From assembly GCA_008360955.1 (NCBI GenBank), contig LUCM01000233.1, forward strand, positions 76,796 to 140,795: 64,000 nucleotides of DNA. Reading direction: 5' to 3'. Shown piece by piece: positions 1 through 11,189 of this stretch. Numbering within the stretch: position 1 is the stretch's first letter; the number at the start of each line of letters is the position of its first letter. The DNA is from Fasciolopsis buskii (lineage: Eukaryota > Platyhelminthes > Trematoda > Plagiorchiida > Fasciolidae). The notes under the pieces are model-generated. The model was not told the origin of the DNA. It did not search any database and saw only the letters and a program-made list of their open reading frames with translations. The translations under genes were made by a program, and so were the position numbers.

Positions 1-500
1 AAAACACGTGCGTTTGTACAGTTAGACTGTGTTTCGTGTGTTGGCTGCAGCAGCATCTTATATTTTCGCGGCTGTATAGGTCCACTCCCTGTTCCCGTTG
101 GATATTCACTCCTTTTATATAAACGTGTAACTCTGGGGAAAGGCAGCGATCAGTGAGGCTTGCTGTTTAACGCTGAACGATGAGGTTCTGCAAGTAGCAT
201 GACCCACTCACGGTGACAGAGAAGTATGTTCCAATAAGCGTTGTGGTCTGCGCGCTGAAACATATGGCCTTTGTGAGGTGAAGAAGTGATGCAAAACCAA
301 TAAAACTCGCGGACCGTTTCGTAACCAGTAAACCTGATTTTTGTGATTTACTCGTACAGGAAGATGGAAGGTAGGTTCATACAAAGCGGGCCGTGTTCTG
401 AGTGACTAAAGAAACCACTCACAGAAAAAACTTTTTATCCACACTCTTCTTTCAATACAATATGAGCTATGCCATATACGTCTTGGAGAAGAAATATTTA
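1..500. other. no gene seen
   Basis: No ORF of note, RNA gene or recognisable repeat is visible on either strand here. Confidence 0.5.
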
Positions 501-504
501 TAAA

Positions 505-775
505 GAGCTGTTATGCTAATTGTAACCAAAAACGTCAAAGGTTCGAATCCCAGATCCCCCGGTCAGTTTGACAGTAAATGGCAACTCATTGTCACACGGC
601 TCTTTATCTCTCCCGACCTATATAGGCTTTATGTGGCTCTATGCCATCCCAATTTTCAGGGTCCAGGCTAGCGGTCCTCTCCCTTAGTGTACTGGGTCCT
701 AGTGACCATGAGTCATGCCCTTTTCACTGCAATATGACTTCAAGCTTGTCACAGAATAAACGTTTGAGTGCCAGT
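505..775 (+). repeat. tRNA-derived SINE relic (copy 1)
   Basis: A Pol III B-box-like sequence, GGTTCGAATCC, lies at about 540-550 and is followed by a body shared with the copy at 13695-13990: a CCCGGTCA-type segment, a 'caattttca' block, a 'ggtcctctccc' block and a terminal 'gcttgtcacagaataaa' block. The A box is poorly preserved. The shared body outside the tRNA-like head makes this a SINE rather than a tRNA gene. Confidence 0.5.
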
Positions 776-867
776 TTCAGAACTGTGGTTCCAAAAATAT
801 TGTCATAGTCTTGGTACACCAAGACTCCCACCTAAGAAAGCACAAATTACTTCCAGTTGGTTGACGG

Positions 868-1447
868 AGTGTATGTATATGTTAATTTTAAGTAATTCCC
901 GGATGAGTTAACAAAATTCCCCCTTAAGCACACGACCGGTTATTGCCTCGCCCCACATATGCTCACCCGTTACTCTCTTGTCCAAACAACATATCTGTAC
1001 ACTCCGAATTGGTACGTCTCACCAGAATCAAATCTGTAGCATCAGGAGTGTGCATGGAAACTCTTCGTCGGAGTCCACAGAAGAAGGATTCGTTGAAAAT
1101 TCTTTGTCGGTTGGGCTGAGCCAACCTTAGGAACGAGGGCAGAATGCCCCAAAATATGCATATGTATACATAGAAGCAGTGAGTAGTATGTGTATGAGTG
1201 AACAAAATTTGCCCGGGAGCACAAGATACGACCGGTTTCGCGGTTATTGTCACTGGTCAGGAATGCGTACGCGGTGCTCTCTTGTCCAAACATCGACATA
1301 CTTGTACCCTCCGAATTGGTAAGTCTCACCAGGATCTAGTTCGTTGCGTCAGAAGTGTGCACGGAAGATCTTCCATGAAGAACCACAACTATGATTCGCG
1401 TATGATTCTTTGTCAGCTAGCCTGAGGAAACCATAAAAAGTACGGCA
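868..1447. repeat. diverged two-unit tandem repeat, period ~306 bp
   Basis: Unit 1 (about 868-1143) and unit 2 (about 1160-1447) share ordered blocks: 'aacaaaatt' followed by 'acgaccggtt', then 'ctctcttgtccaaaca' (973 and 1277), 'ctccgaattggta' (1002 and 1309), 'gtctcacca', 'gtgtgca' and 'attctttgtc', ending in 'ggcag'. Many substitutions and small indels separate the units, so the duplication is old or the units inserted separately. I see no coding function; the short ORFs on both strands here simply follow the repeat. Confidence 0.7.
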
Positions 1448-1449
1448 GA

Positions 1450-4095
1450 ACTCCGCAAGGCGATAATTGTCAAATAACTGATAGTAAAAAGACAAAAGCA
1501 AAATTTTATTATGAAGGATATATGAATTACTCATCGGTGGCGCTGAAAAGCATCTTGCGAACCTTGATACATTGAGTTCGGTTCAAAAAGAGGTTTTTAT
1601 CCACGGGAATGAAAACGAAGATCGGCAGAGACAGTGAAATTTTTGGAAAACTAGGGAAAATGGGACCGAGTCAAACACAGGTCAGTAGAGAAAATACACA
1701 AGGCACGTTTCACATAACTGAATACTGATAATGAAATCAAAAGCAGATACTCGTTTTAACCTTGTTTCATGATTGGTGTTGCCACTCTCGAGAATTTTTG
1801 CCGAATCTGAGTGACTAGGAGATTGATAGAAGTCGTCACATTTTTTTGGACCTTCTGTCGTCGCTAAAGATTTTATTTGTATTTCGAACATAGATCTAGT
1901 TTTCCTCTTTTATAACATTTTTAAACAGGCATCTCGTTCATTTTATGAAAGACACAATTGCTTTTTCTATGTTCTGCAGCCGAAATTCCCACACCATAGC
2001 ATAAGAGCCTTAGTCAGTCATCCACACATAAGGAGGCTCGGTTACTACCATACGAAAAATACCGCAGTGTGACAAGCAGTCTCACCGAAGCGCTGACATG
2101 CCTCGTCATCATGATCAGTATCCTAACCGATTGTGACTAAGAGCTGATTTGGCAGAGCTGAAACACTGTCAAATAAGGCTGAAGAATGAAGCTAGTATCG
2201 GCAGATCTGCAATAAACCGCTGATGGTTCTACTTCAGAATCTTTGCAAAACTATTCAGAGGTTCCAACCGACAACCTAGATGCCATTCTTTGTTCTGTTT
2301 AGTGCTTCAAACGTTGCAACTGTTTTGCGCAAATTCACACTCTGCAACGTCATGTGGTGACAAAACGTCTACTAATCATAACGTAAACACATTCGCTTTG
2401 TCATGGTCACTAGGGAATATAGTCGAAATTCCGCATAATAATGTAAATGTTGCAAACCAGAATGCGAAATGGCAAGGCCAATTTTATAAGCTCTTAAAAT
2501 TGTGAACGACGGCGGACTCACCCACTATTACGCCGTAGAGTAGGTGCACCAGGTTAATAACACCACAAAAGCAGTCAGGTCTTTCATGTGCAACTGTTAC
2601 TCTGAAATCAGATGGATACAATTATCCGCACTCATGACCTTCCGAGCCGGATCTGAGCAAGAAATTCTTCATTTGCTCCTATTACGTTTCTTCGTATTTC
2701 CTCGGGTTTATGATGGAATCCAAATTGGGAAAGCGTGAACCTTATACACACCAACCAGATACGGATTTCTTGCGTCCGTTTATAGTCCAATACGCAGTTA
2801 TGTGAATTTTACTCGGTGGAAAAGAATTCAGTCTGTTTGTCGCCCTATATGATTCAGTTAAGTGGTATCGTATGAGTTGAAACATGCCGAAATGAAGCAT
2901 CGCCAATGCCGAATAATTTTAAGTGACAAGTTAATCCGCTTTTGTCCGCATTAATGGTAGGTTTTAGCGTTTACAATTAATTCGCGGTTGCAGATGGCTG
3001 GATAAAAACAGGTTGATTTAAAAAGATAACTGCTGAGCCATGTCAGTTCTCTTTCCTATCCCTGCAATTAGTGTTTAATGCTCGCCTTATTAGCTATTTC
3101 TCAGAATGCGAGACAGAGCTTCTCCCAAATGAATTGTGACAGTATCAAGAATGTCGAATGAAGTGGCAAAACATCTGGCAATACTGTTGGACAACGTATT
3201 TCACAATTTACCAAGATTCTTGAGTTACTCAAAAACCTTTTTATCGCTACCACGTGTTTGTATGCGTTGGGTTATCATTTATGCCTAGCGAAGTGAAGCG
3301 TAGAAGAACCAAGAATGCAACGATAATCGAGTTCGACTGCCAAGAAAGTTGTGCATGATACAATGCGAGTTACCCCATAGAGAACCGACAAGGAAATTTT
3401 TACGTCTAAATCGGAGGAAACGCTCACTCACGTTAATTCGGAAGATTGGATACATACAATACGGATGAACTCACACTAGCTAGTGGCCAATAAAACAGAA
3501 ACGCCTTTGCCAGACACTGAAAGAGTGAATCTTTCAGAATATGCTTCGTTGCATAAGTTTCTTACTCCCCGACCTACGTTCCTCCGCCCCTGTGTGGAGT
3601 AAAACATTTCTCTGGTTGCTATCGCAGTAGACATGTGAAAAGCCGAGATATGATATTTCATCCGTTTAACTGTTATTAGAACGAAATTATGAAGATCAGA
3701 ATATAATAATAATATAAACTACAATATATAGTGTACGTTTTAAAGCCGCATCGGATTCTATGCGAATGAACCAAGCTAAAGCTGAATGGAGAGACCGTTT
3801 GGTCTCAAAACCTTGGGGCACCAAATGGTCATTCTCACTACACGATTCCAGGTTAGTTCATAGTCGACAAAGATCAATAACCGGCACTGCCACTCTGCAT
3901 TAAACCTTAGATGCAAACACTTTCCCACTAGCGGTCCCACGGAAAACCCGAACTTTGGGAATGTAGCTGTTTGCATTGTAATCACATTTCAGCGGGCTCA
4001 TATCAATTATATGACGTTACGATAACATGGGCATTGAGGTTGGTGAAAGCAGATTAAGTTAGCAAGGACAAGCAAATCCCTGCTACACCTTGAGT
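1450..4095. other. no gene or repeat recognised
   Basis: ORFs of 60-71 codons at 1682-1891, 2290-2505, 2544-2738, 3476-3661 and 3776-3985 have no recognisable motif and are of the length expected by chance. No tRNA, array or element end is visible. Confidence 0.5.
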
Positions 4096-4099
4096 GGTT

Positions 4100-4318
4100 G
4101 CGGTAAACAAATCATTGCTTCACCATGATGGTGAAATTGTTCATCATGTGGTATCAGTGCCCAACTCAGCATTAATAAGAGGCGGAAGCACTGTATAGTT
4201 GTTGCATCCTTGTTAGGACTCATCAGCAGTGCATACCCGCCACGCTAGAACTGAGACGTGAACCCCGAACGGACGTCTGTGGATCGAGCGCATTAGTCAC
4301 TAAGCTACCGGGCGAGCT
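4100..4318 (-). repeat. tRNA-derived SINE with hammerhead-like domain
   Basis: Read on the minus strand, a tRNA-like head comes first: an A-box-like TAGCTTAGTGA at about 4296-4306 and a B-box-like GGTTCACGTCT at about 4254-4264. A hammerhead-like fold follows immediately (4181-4241), then a body of unknown function. A Pol III promoter plus hammerhead is the architecture known from the schistosome Sm-alpha SINE/satellite family, so I infer a related trematode element. The outer boundaries are approximate because only one copy is present in the window. Confidence 0.65.
4181..4241 (-). ncRNA. decayed hammerhead ribozyme (type I-like)
   Basis: On the minus strand the core CTGATGA (4220-4226) is followed by a 5-bp stem II, GTCCT-AACA-AGGAT (4206-4219), and then GCAAC (4201-4205) where a hammerhead requires GAAAC. 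Stem I closes the structure: GCACTG (4227-4232) pairs perfectly with CAGTGC (4188-4193), and an outer GGCGG/CCGCC helix (4237-4241 with 4181-4185) lies beyond an internal loop, as in natural hammerheads with loop-loop contacts. The A-to-C change in the GAAA element should abolish cleavage, and stem III is not well formed, so this is probably a fossil. Confidence 0.65.
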
Positions 4319-4324
4319 ATTGAA

Positions 4325-6280
4325 CTTCACTGCATGACGGTATTGCACCTATCCGTTGCTGATTAGCACAACCGTGAGCCCTTGACGCAATCGACTTTCA
4401 TCGACAGATTTCTATCCTGCATAGTTGAACGAAACCGGAAAAAAGAGAAACCCTAGTTCATCTCAGAACTAATCGTGATTTTTTAAGCTCCTCACCTTAT
4501 AGTTGCAGTAGTATGGCAGTCGACAGGTAATAAGCTTGTACTACATAGTACGATGATGTTTTTGTGAGATCAGCAAACATCATACCACCTATTAGTTCCC
4601 ATAAAGACGCACGATTGACTAGGCAAAAGGCAACGCGGAAGTCAGTGTAAGAGCCTGCAGATGACTGACGAAACGCGTAACAGTGTCCTTGTACTGGGCG
4701 CGGTTTAAATTCAGTGCACGGTGAGATATTCATTTGCATACCATATAACAAGATATCTTATGGAATGGTGGAGGTGCGCATTACAGATAACTAGCTCGTT
4801 AGCATTTGCGAAGTGCACCGGCCAGTGACAATGCTGGCGTAGTACAAATCTTCCTACAATGAGCCTTCGTATTCCTTCAACAGCCTAGCATGTGCCCCAG
4901 TCTCGGGGAACAAAGGTAAGTTTCCTCTGAAGATGTCGTTGACTGAACTTTGCAGAACGTAATATAATTCGTCCTTTTCTACTCTGGCCTGATTTATTCC
5001 CAAAGTCAATAGGTTTATTTACCCTCGGGGGGTCCTGATACGTTTTCACTAGAACAGGAGATTGCTTTATAACCATCAAAGGTTTGCTCATACGATTCAA
5101 TGAACTCAGCGAGAATGTTGTTTTATGAGAAATGCAAATATTGTGCTTTGGATATTAGGACTCAAGGTTCAGTTTTTGGGACTTTAACCTTACATGTTAG
5201 GATGGTTTCTAGATGTGTCGTGCACCCCGTCAAAAAGGTTTTCTTGATTTGAACTATTTATCTGACAAAATAGCGATTAACGAGTGGACTGTGGTGGTTC
5301 AGTCAAATTGCTGCTAAATAAATGTGGAACAACCAATCAGCCATCTGTGTCGAGTTCACCATACTAGGCTGTAAGCTTCTGGCGTCGAGAACTCGAGGCT
5401 TATGCAATTTAGACTTGGAAACACTAAAAGGCGGGGAATGGTGTAGCCATAATCAAAATCACTGCGACAATTTGATTTTCATCCATAACTTATTTTACTT
5501 CTTACTTGTTTTCGATCAATGTAGTCAACTAGACGAACATGAGAAGTACCGACTCAAACCACAATGGTGTGACAATAATAGTGATGTGAATGGAACAGAA
5601 ATGTACCCTGATTCAGTTGAACGGAGTTATTTGAGCCGACATCGTCAAAACCAACCATCGCTTTGAGCCACGTGTAAACGAAAAACAAGAGCTCAGTGTT
5701 TGGTTCATTGTCATTTCACCGTTGGTCATTTAGTTGTGAGGTACCATAGCAACTAAAAACAAGGTAAAGGGATGCAAGTTTAGCGGTGGCTTGAACTACA
5801 ATGAACAAGATCAGACGCATGCCCAGGAGCCCGCGCCACAAAAGGGACCAGCGTAAGAAACTGTTCAACTGTTTATCGATCGATTTATTCCGATCATGAA
5901 ATCAGCAACAGTGATAAAATCACCGTGTTACCCGTGACACCAAATTATACTTCCAGAAGACTATGTGGTAAAATGGACGAATGTCTAGGACTCAATCCAG
6001 CTATGGTAGTCGAGCGGCCCAGTTCCCATACTAATGAAGAATCCGCGACTTATGCCAACTCAGAAATGTTATCCTCTCTACCCCAAACATATCGAATAAT
6101 GAGAGACGAACCGCTGATTATGATAAAATGGGTTGCACAAATAACTCTTTCGATAGAGCGGATAATTGGTCCGATACAACAGTCAGCCAACGTCCGCCGC
6201 ATTAAGACACATTAAGATGTATTGAGACCTTATATCGTCCAAAGAACGGCGTCATTCTCAGTGGTTTCACATGCATGTCG
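4325..6280. other. unassigned; two unrecognised ORFs
   Basis: ORFs of 114 codons (5322-5666, plus) and 96 codons (5925-6215, plus) are open but match no family I recognise. The first has a hydrophobic patch (IFIHNLFYFLLVF) near its middle. Neither shows convincing splice or promoter context. Chance ORFs are the simplest explanation. Confidence 0.35.
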
Positions 6281-6285
6281 ATGCA

Positions 6286-6318
6286 ATATATATATATATA
6301 TATATTATGTATATATCA

Positions 6319-6361
<43 letters not shown>
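6286..6361. repeat. (TA)n microsatellite
   Basis: An imperfect TA dinucleotide run, interrupted around 6306-6330 by 'ttatgt', 'atcatacata' and similar breaks, ends at the 'atcagg' following 6361. The Tyr/Ile-rich reading frame across it is an artefact. Confidence 0.95.
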
Positions 6362-6363
<2 letters not shown>

Positions 6364-6369
6364 CAGGAT

Positions 6370-8020
6370 CACGGGAGGAAAGGAAAAACGAGAGAAACAA
6401 AAAGGAGACTCGTGCATAGTTCACCACATATATCACATCCTTCAGGCTCTTCCACGCCACTCACTGTCTCCTGTTATCAACGCTTCAACCGTTGGACACC
6501 GCATTACATGGATGTCCAAGCAAATATAAAGGGTTGTCTCACGGCACCCTATCTTAAACCTTTGATCAAAAGACTTGATTTGTAAGGCAAAATATGGAAT
6601 TCGAAAACCCTCGCGAGCCGTTGATTGTTAGTTCAATTCATATACATTTTTGTCATTTCAAGCCACTGATCGACACAAGTGACTAGAGCCTTCTCGGCTA
6701 GCATGTCACTTGCAACATCACAACACCACTAACCAACTACTGCAATGTCCTACAGGAACATCGCCTGGCAGACGAAAACTCACCATTTATTTGACACAAC
6801 CTCCACAAAAGCAACGCGATGCGCTAAACACCGGTGAATATGTGATCGGATGAAGATCACAATGAATACACATCCTAGGGGTAATTTCTCAAGACTAAAA
6901 TGATAACCAAATTTTAGAATCTGGAGATTGTAGCCATGCCTATAAGAGGGTTTATATAAACGTCTGTTGTCCAGATGCTCCCCCTCATTCGCGCTCGTCA
7001 TTTAGACCATGTGTAACTTGGTCGCAATTCTGTCCATTAAGTTGTCCAGTTTCAGGAAGTGGCTTATATTCAGACCCATATTATCGACCACAACAATCCA
7101 ACAAACGGCTTCTCCGCGAAATGTCTGGCTGATAGACGATTAATTCATGAATAACTACACACATTATCGATCAATTGCAACTGTCATAGGTTAGTAAGCT
7201 GAAGTTGCCAAACCGTTTGTTTACAGTCTGATTTTTAAATCAACTTCGTACCACTCAGCTCCCTTAATTGTCATTTGCCTTTCAAATTCCAGACAAAGTG
7301 ATCCTTAACTCCTTTCTTCCATTGCGATAGGGTAAAACAAATGAAAGTGCGCGTCACAGGATCGGGTTCCGTATGTGATAAGCTTCATATGGGTTTGTCA
7401 CTAGTGCGCACCTACTACATGAACATTTCGTAATCGGCATGATAAACAAATAATTCTGACGTGAAAAAATTCCAGAAGGATTTTAGTTACAGAGCGCATT
7501 GTTTGATAATGAAATGATTTTTACGATGCTGCCCAGTAGGTAATGGAGAGCGTGCAACCAAACAATGTGATGTGGTATTCAGTCTTAAAATGGTAATTGT
7601 TCATCGAATGAAAATTCGGCTGGTATCAGTTTCATCGACCGACAGACTGGGATTATCCGTCCCAAATCCTGCTCAGCTTCTCAATAGTAATCGTGTGTAA
7701 AAACAGAACACAAGTTCTTGTGTGTAGACTTCGACCTGGATATGGTCTAGCGTTTCATTTCAGCTTACTTTATAAACAAATTAGTTTTGCACTACTCTCC
7801 TCAAGTATTGACTGCGGCATCGCAGCACCTGACAGCAGTGGAGGAAAAAGCATCAGAATGATCGTTGAGCGTTAAACTGCAGTGCAAACCCCCTTGATCG
7901 CTGCGGATTTCACCGAATTACATGTTGCGGCAAAAAGGATAGTCACGCGAAGGGGACTCGCAGTAGGTGTGGGAATAAAAGGATGCCACAGCAACTAACA
8001 CATGGAATACTGCACAATCG
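6370..8020. other. no gene or repeat recognised
   Basis: Only short ORFs (73 codons at 6780-7001 minus, 60 codons at 7693-7875 plus) without motifs are present. Confidence 0.5.
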
Positions 8021-8024
8021 TGAA

Positions 8025-8347
8025 AACGTACCTTTTCAGTCATTCCGATTCGATAGAAAGTAACAACATGACAACTACTATACAGTGCTTATTGCCATAT
8101 CTTCTAGTACCTCCGGCCAGTTGGTTGACGGATCTTTTGGACCCGACCACGGAGACGGGAAGCACCTAATTTGCCAGGTACCCTGACCTTCACATAGCTT
8201 CTTCCACTCCGAGGGATGAACGGAACATATGGCACGATACTGTAGACGACTACTAGCCATACGCAACGCTTGGCCCAACCAACAAAAACTACTAAGCTTC
8301 AGAAGCCCCCTGACTCCAGCCTCCAAGTCGGAAGAAATGCTCCTCAA
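8025..8347 (-). mobile_element. RTE LINE, 3' end fragment
   Basis: The minus-strand frame 8078-8347 contains WLGQALRMASSRLQYRA followed by SEWKK and, near its end, GPKDPSTNWPEVLEDMA. This is the conserved C-terminal tail after the reverse transcriptase in RTE-type polyproteins (a 'WLGHVLRM' motif). The same tail and flanking DNA recur in the fuller RTE at 60.1-63.2 kb, including 'ttccgattcgatagaaa' here against 'ttctgatttgatagaaa' there. Only the 3' end of the element survives, as expected for a 5'-truncated LINE. Confidence 0.75.
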
Positions 8348-8379
8348 CTATGCCGAGACTCAAAAAGCACTTCATGCGC

Positions 8380-9175
8380 TCCGAAGAAAAACGTTCTCTT
8401 ATCCACCAACGGTGGCCGAGCATATTTTACCGGAGAACACTCCGCATTTTCTGCACTTTCAACTACAAGCCTCCCATTCTGTAATTCCCTTAGTGACCTT
8501 GCCTGTGAACCGCAAGAGAAAAATGAGCTCTTCGTTCCTCGGATTGTCTGCAGTTCCAGTTTACCCAGTTAGCTTACACGGTCCCTTTTTCCACCTCGTA
8601 TTAACACTAAGAGACCCGCCGACCTCTGCTTTTTCTGGAAACCTCCAAACTACCCGGTCTGGAAGGTATCTTACCCATCACCCTTAAAGCATGTGCACCT
8701 AAGTTGGCTCTTCTCTTGCTTCGCCTCTTTGGGCCTTTTGAAAACCCTATTCGTAAAATGTAGTGATCTTTCTGATCCCAATAACTATCGCCCAATTTCC
8801 CTCAAACGAACCATTTCGAAGGTATTGGAAACTGTCATTTCTGGAGGGCTAATGACCAATTGCCGAAATGGATTCCGATCTAGAAGTTCAGCCAATGATC
8901 TACTGGATCTGGTCGGGTTCACTTGGCGACCACCGAGAAAAAGCAGACCTTGCTCGACACTTCTAAGGCTTTCGACAGAGATTTGCACGAAGTTCCACGT
9001 CGTATCGTGAATATCAGGAATCCTCGGCAGGCGAACCATGCCGGCCCAAATTGATGAAGTCCTGTTCCTGTCATTCCCCGTAAATGATGGCGTTCCCAAA
9101 GGTTCAGTAGTTGCGCCCACCTTGTTCAGTAACGCCTGATTATTGTCCCGAATGTCTGTCCCCCCTGTCAATTCT
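8380..9175 (+). mobile_element. Jockey/CR1-type LINE reverse transcriptase fragment, broken
   Basis: Reading frames shift repeatedly, but the reverse transcriptase order is recognisable on the plus strand: KACAPKLALLLLRLF (8687-8730), DPNNYRPISL followed by SKVLE (8770-8835), NGFRSRSSANDLLDL, then in another frame SKAFDRDLHEVPR (about 8965-9005), and finally GVPKGSVVAPTLF (about 9090-9130). These correspond to the finger and palm motifs of Jockey-superfamily LINEs. The YADD box and everything 3' of it are missing. It abuts an RTE 3' end in the opposite orientation. Confidence 0.7.
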
Positions 9176-9179
9176 AACT

Positions 9180-10000
9180 CGAAACCGACGTCGTGCCTCC
9201 CGAACTAACTTCAGGCTGAACCAGCCCAAAATCTCGTCCTCGTTATATGAAAACATTACATAGTTACAGGCTACTTTGCTTGCATATTCAATCCTGTGTG
9301 ACTGTCATTATCTAAACGTTTGTCCGGATCGTACTTTGATTGGTCCATCTCGTTTGGTGCATTTCAAATGATCAAACTCATGTGATTTTCTCGTCGAACC
9401 CGGACAGTTTATTCTAAATGATTATCATAACTCACAAAGTGACCCTTTTCAGTTTGTATATCCGCACTCTCGCCTTTCAGTCACGCCGCTATGTCAGCTG
9501 GTAGCCAACGAGAAAACATTTCCGATCTGGTCTTGCCATCCATACTCACCCGCTAACTGACACGATCGGATTGCATCCATCCCATGTGCTAGTCGCAGTT
9601 TGTACAGCATGGCCCACCATCGCGCAACCAACGATAGCTAGTGACGGATGTGTTAGACTCAGGAGCAATGACAATCAAACAAGCATTTCCTCATACAACG
9701 GTTCCCTTTACTCATCAATGATTTCCCGTTCGCGACCTCCAACCCAGTTCACTTTTTTTTGATGACGCCACTCCCCATTGTTTTCTTTCTTAATCATCAC
9801 CATGGGAACAACAACATCGACCGTGACCGTTGTATCACCACAGCTCTTCCTGGGGCTCTAACAGTTAGGTTTCATTTAATGCTTACAAAACCTTCCTGTT
9901 TTCAATTTCTTTGAAACGTCGTTACTTACCACATCTGTCATTTGATTCATTTCCATTCATAACTGGTGGGAAGAGCCAGAAAATACAGACTTTTTATGGC
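9180..10000. other. no gene or repeat recognised
   Basis: A 63-codon plus-strand ORF at 9571-9762 has no motif. Nothing else is supported. Confidence 0.45.
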
Positions 10001-10004
10001 TGAG

Positions 10005-10420
10005 CGAATCTGCATCGATGACCACGAAGCGGTAGCTGAAGTGTTAAGACTGCGCATGGCCCGATTCTGCGTACGCGGACCAGTGCGACCAACAGTTTTG
10101 AAAATAACCGCGTCAGTAGTAGCTTAATGGAATGTGGTCGATCTGATTCGGAGTACCTGACCAGCTAGAGCACTGTATCGTGCGACCCGAACTGCGTCGG
10201 ATGCAAGGCACCAGACAAGAGTAAGCAATCGTCTGCAAAAATTTGGAGAAGACTGTCCCGTTATCTGTACCCCGAGCGAGTAAGACACAACACCTATCCA
10301 AACAAGCTTTTGGTGCAGTTTTTCGAGGTGCACTAAAACCGCCTGCATTATCAACCCGAGACGAATGCCAATTATTTCCATATGCAAGACAAGAGGAACG
10401 AGAACAAGCCAAAGTTTATA
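10005..10420 (-). mobile_element. RTE LINE, endonuclease C-terminal fragment
   Basis: Two overlapping minus-strand frames (10113-10412 and 10124-10387) together resemble the end of the apurinic-like endonuclease of the RTE at 62.2-62.9 kb. The 'DN(G)' region is followed by a ...FCRRLLTLVWCL... stretch and then PNQIDHIPLSYY, matching QIDHIAVSYRW there. The nucleotide order also matches that copy (a shared 'gtcgatctgattcggagtacctg'-like block). One or more frameshifts separate the pieces. Confidence 0.6.
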
Positions 10421-10424
10421 ACGT

Positions 10425-11185
10425 GTCCTCGAAATTCAGAAAACGATATTCACGTAAACGACACGTTTGTTGAGAATGCAGTTTTGATCGTCGTAAGGGG
10501 AGGCTAAGTCCGGATGCCGAAGTGCAAGGTCACTTTGCTTCGGTGCGATGGGTCATAAAAAAGTGAAGCACGACTACACCAAGAAGAACAAGATCGACTG
10601 TCAAACTTTTTGATGTCGGTTGAACAACAAACGGACCAACTACAAACAGAGGACAATTACGGAGTCAGCAATGCACTCTAGTCCACAAACTGATTGAAAG
10701 TGGTCTGATTTTGTTGCACAGAGAGATCGGCGCGGCCGGCATTCGACTACAAGACCAAAGAACAAACAATAAACCCGTTAGCCAGAGAACAATCGGCTAA
10801 AGAACTCTATCGTGCGTGGCCCTATACAGGCCACTTGATTGGGACAAGTAAACGAAAGACTGTTCTGTTGAGCGGCCAGAGACCATTTGATCGTGTTTGA
10901 TTGAACAGACGGGCTGGAATTGCGCTAGAGTCGAGATGCCCTTTGACTGGCTGGGCAACAGTTCTCTATTATCCTTATTTCGTCGTTTCGTTGTCAGATA
11001 TTTGGTTCGATTATGTTCGCCGATCGCCGCTACAATCAGTCGGAGTTACTGTTGTTTAAAAACCGTATCGTTCCGCAACACGGAATGGGATCAAGCATTG
11101 CTGCACCCCAACGATCGTCTCATCGATCTAAAAGAGGCACTCATGCTGGCTGGCAGGCAGCTCCCAAATACGCCTTCCCAGCCAA
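10425..11185. other. unassigned, between LINE fragments
   Basis: No confident coding match. It sits between an RTE endonuclease piece and CR1 copy A, and could be decayed RTE sequence or the CR1 5' region. ORFs at 10897-11208 and 11013-11330 run into the CR1 endonuclease but have no motif of their own. Confidence 0.35.
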
Positions 11186-11189
11186 GATG

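Noticed and set aside
540..551. B-box matches as true tRNA genes (also near 13777, 14885 and 26895)
   Set aside because: No closed acceptor stem or anticodon arm; all continue into shared SINE bodies.
6275..6529. 84-codon ORF rich in Tyr and Ile
   Set aside because: It is a translation through the TA microsatellite.
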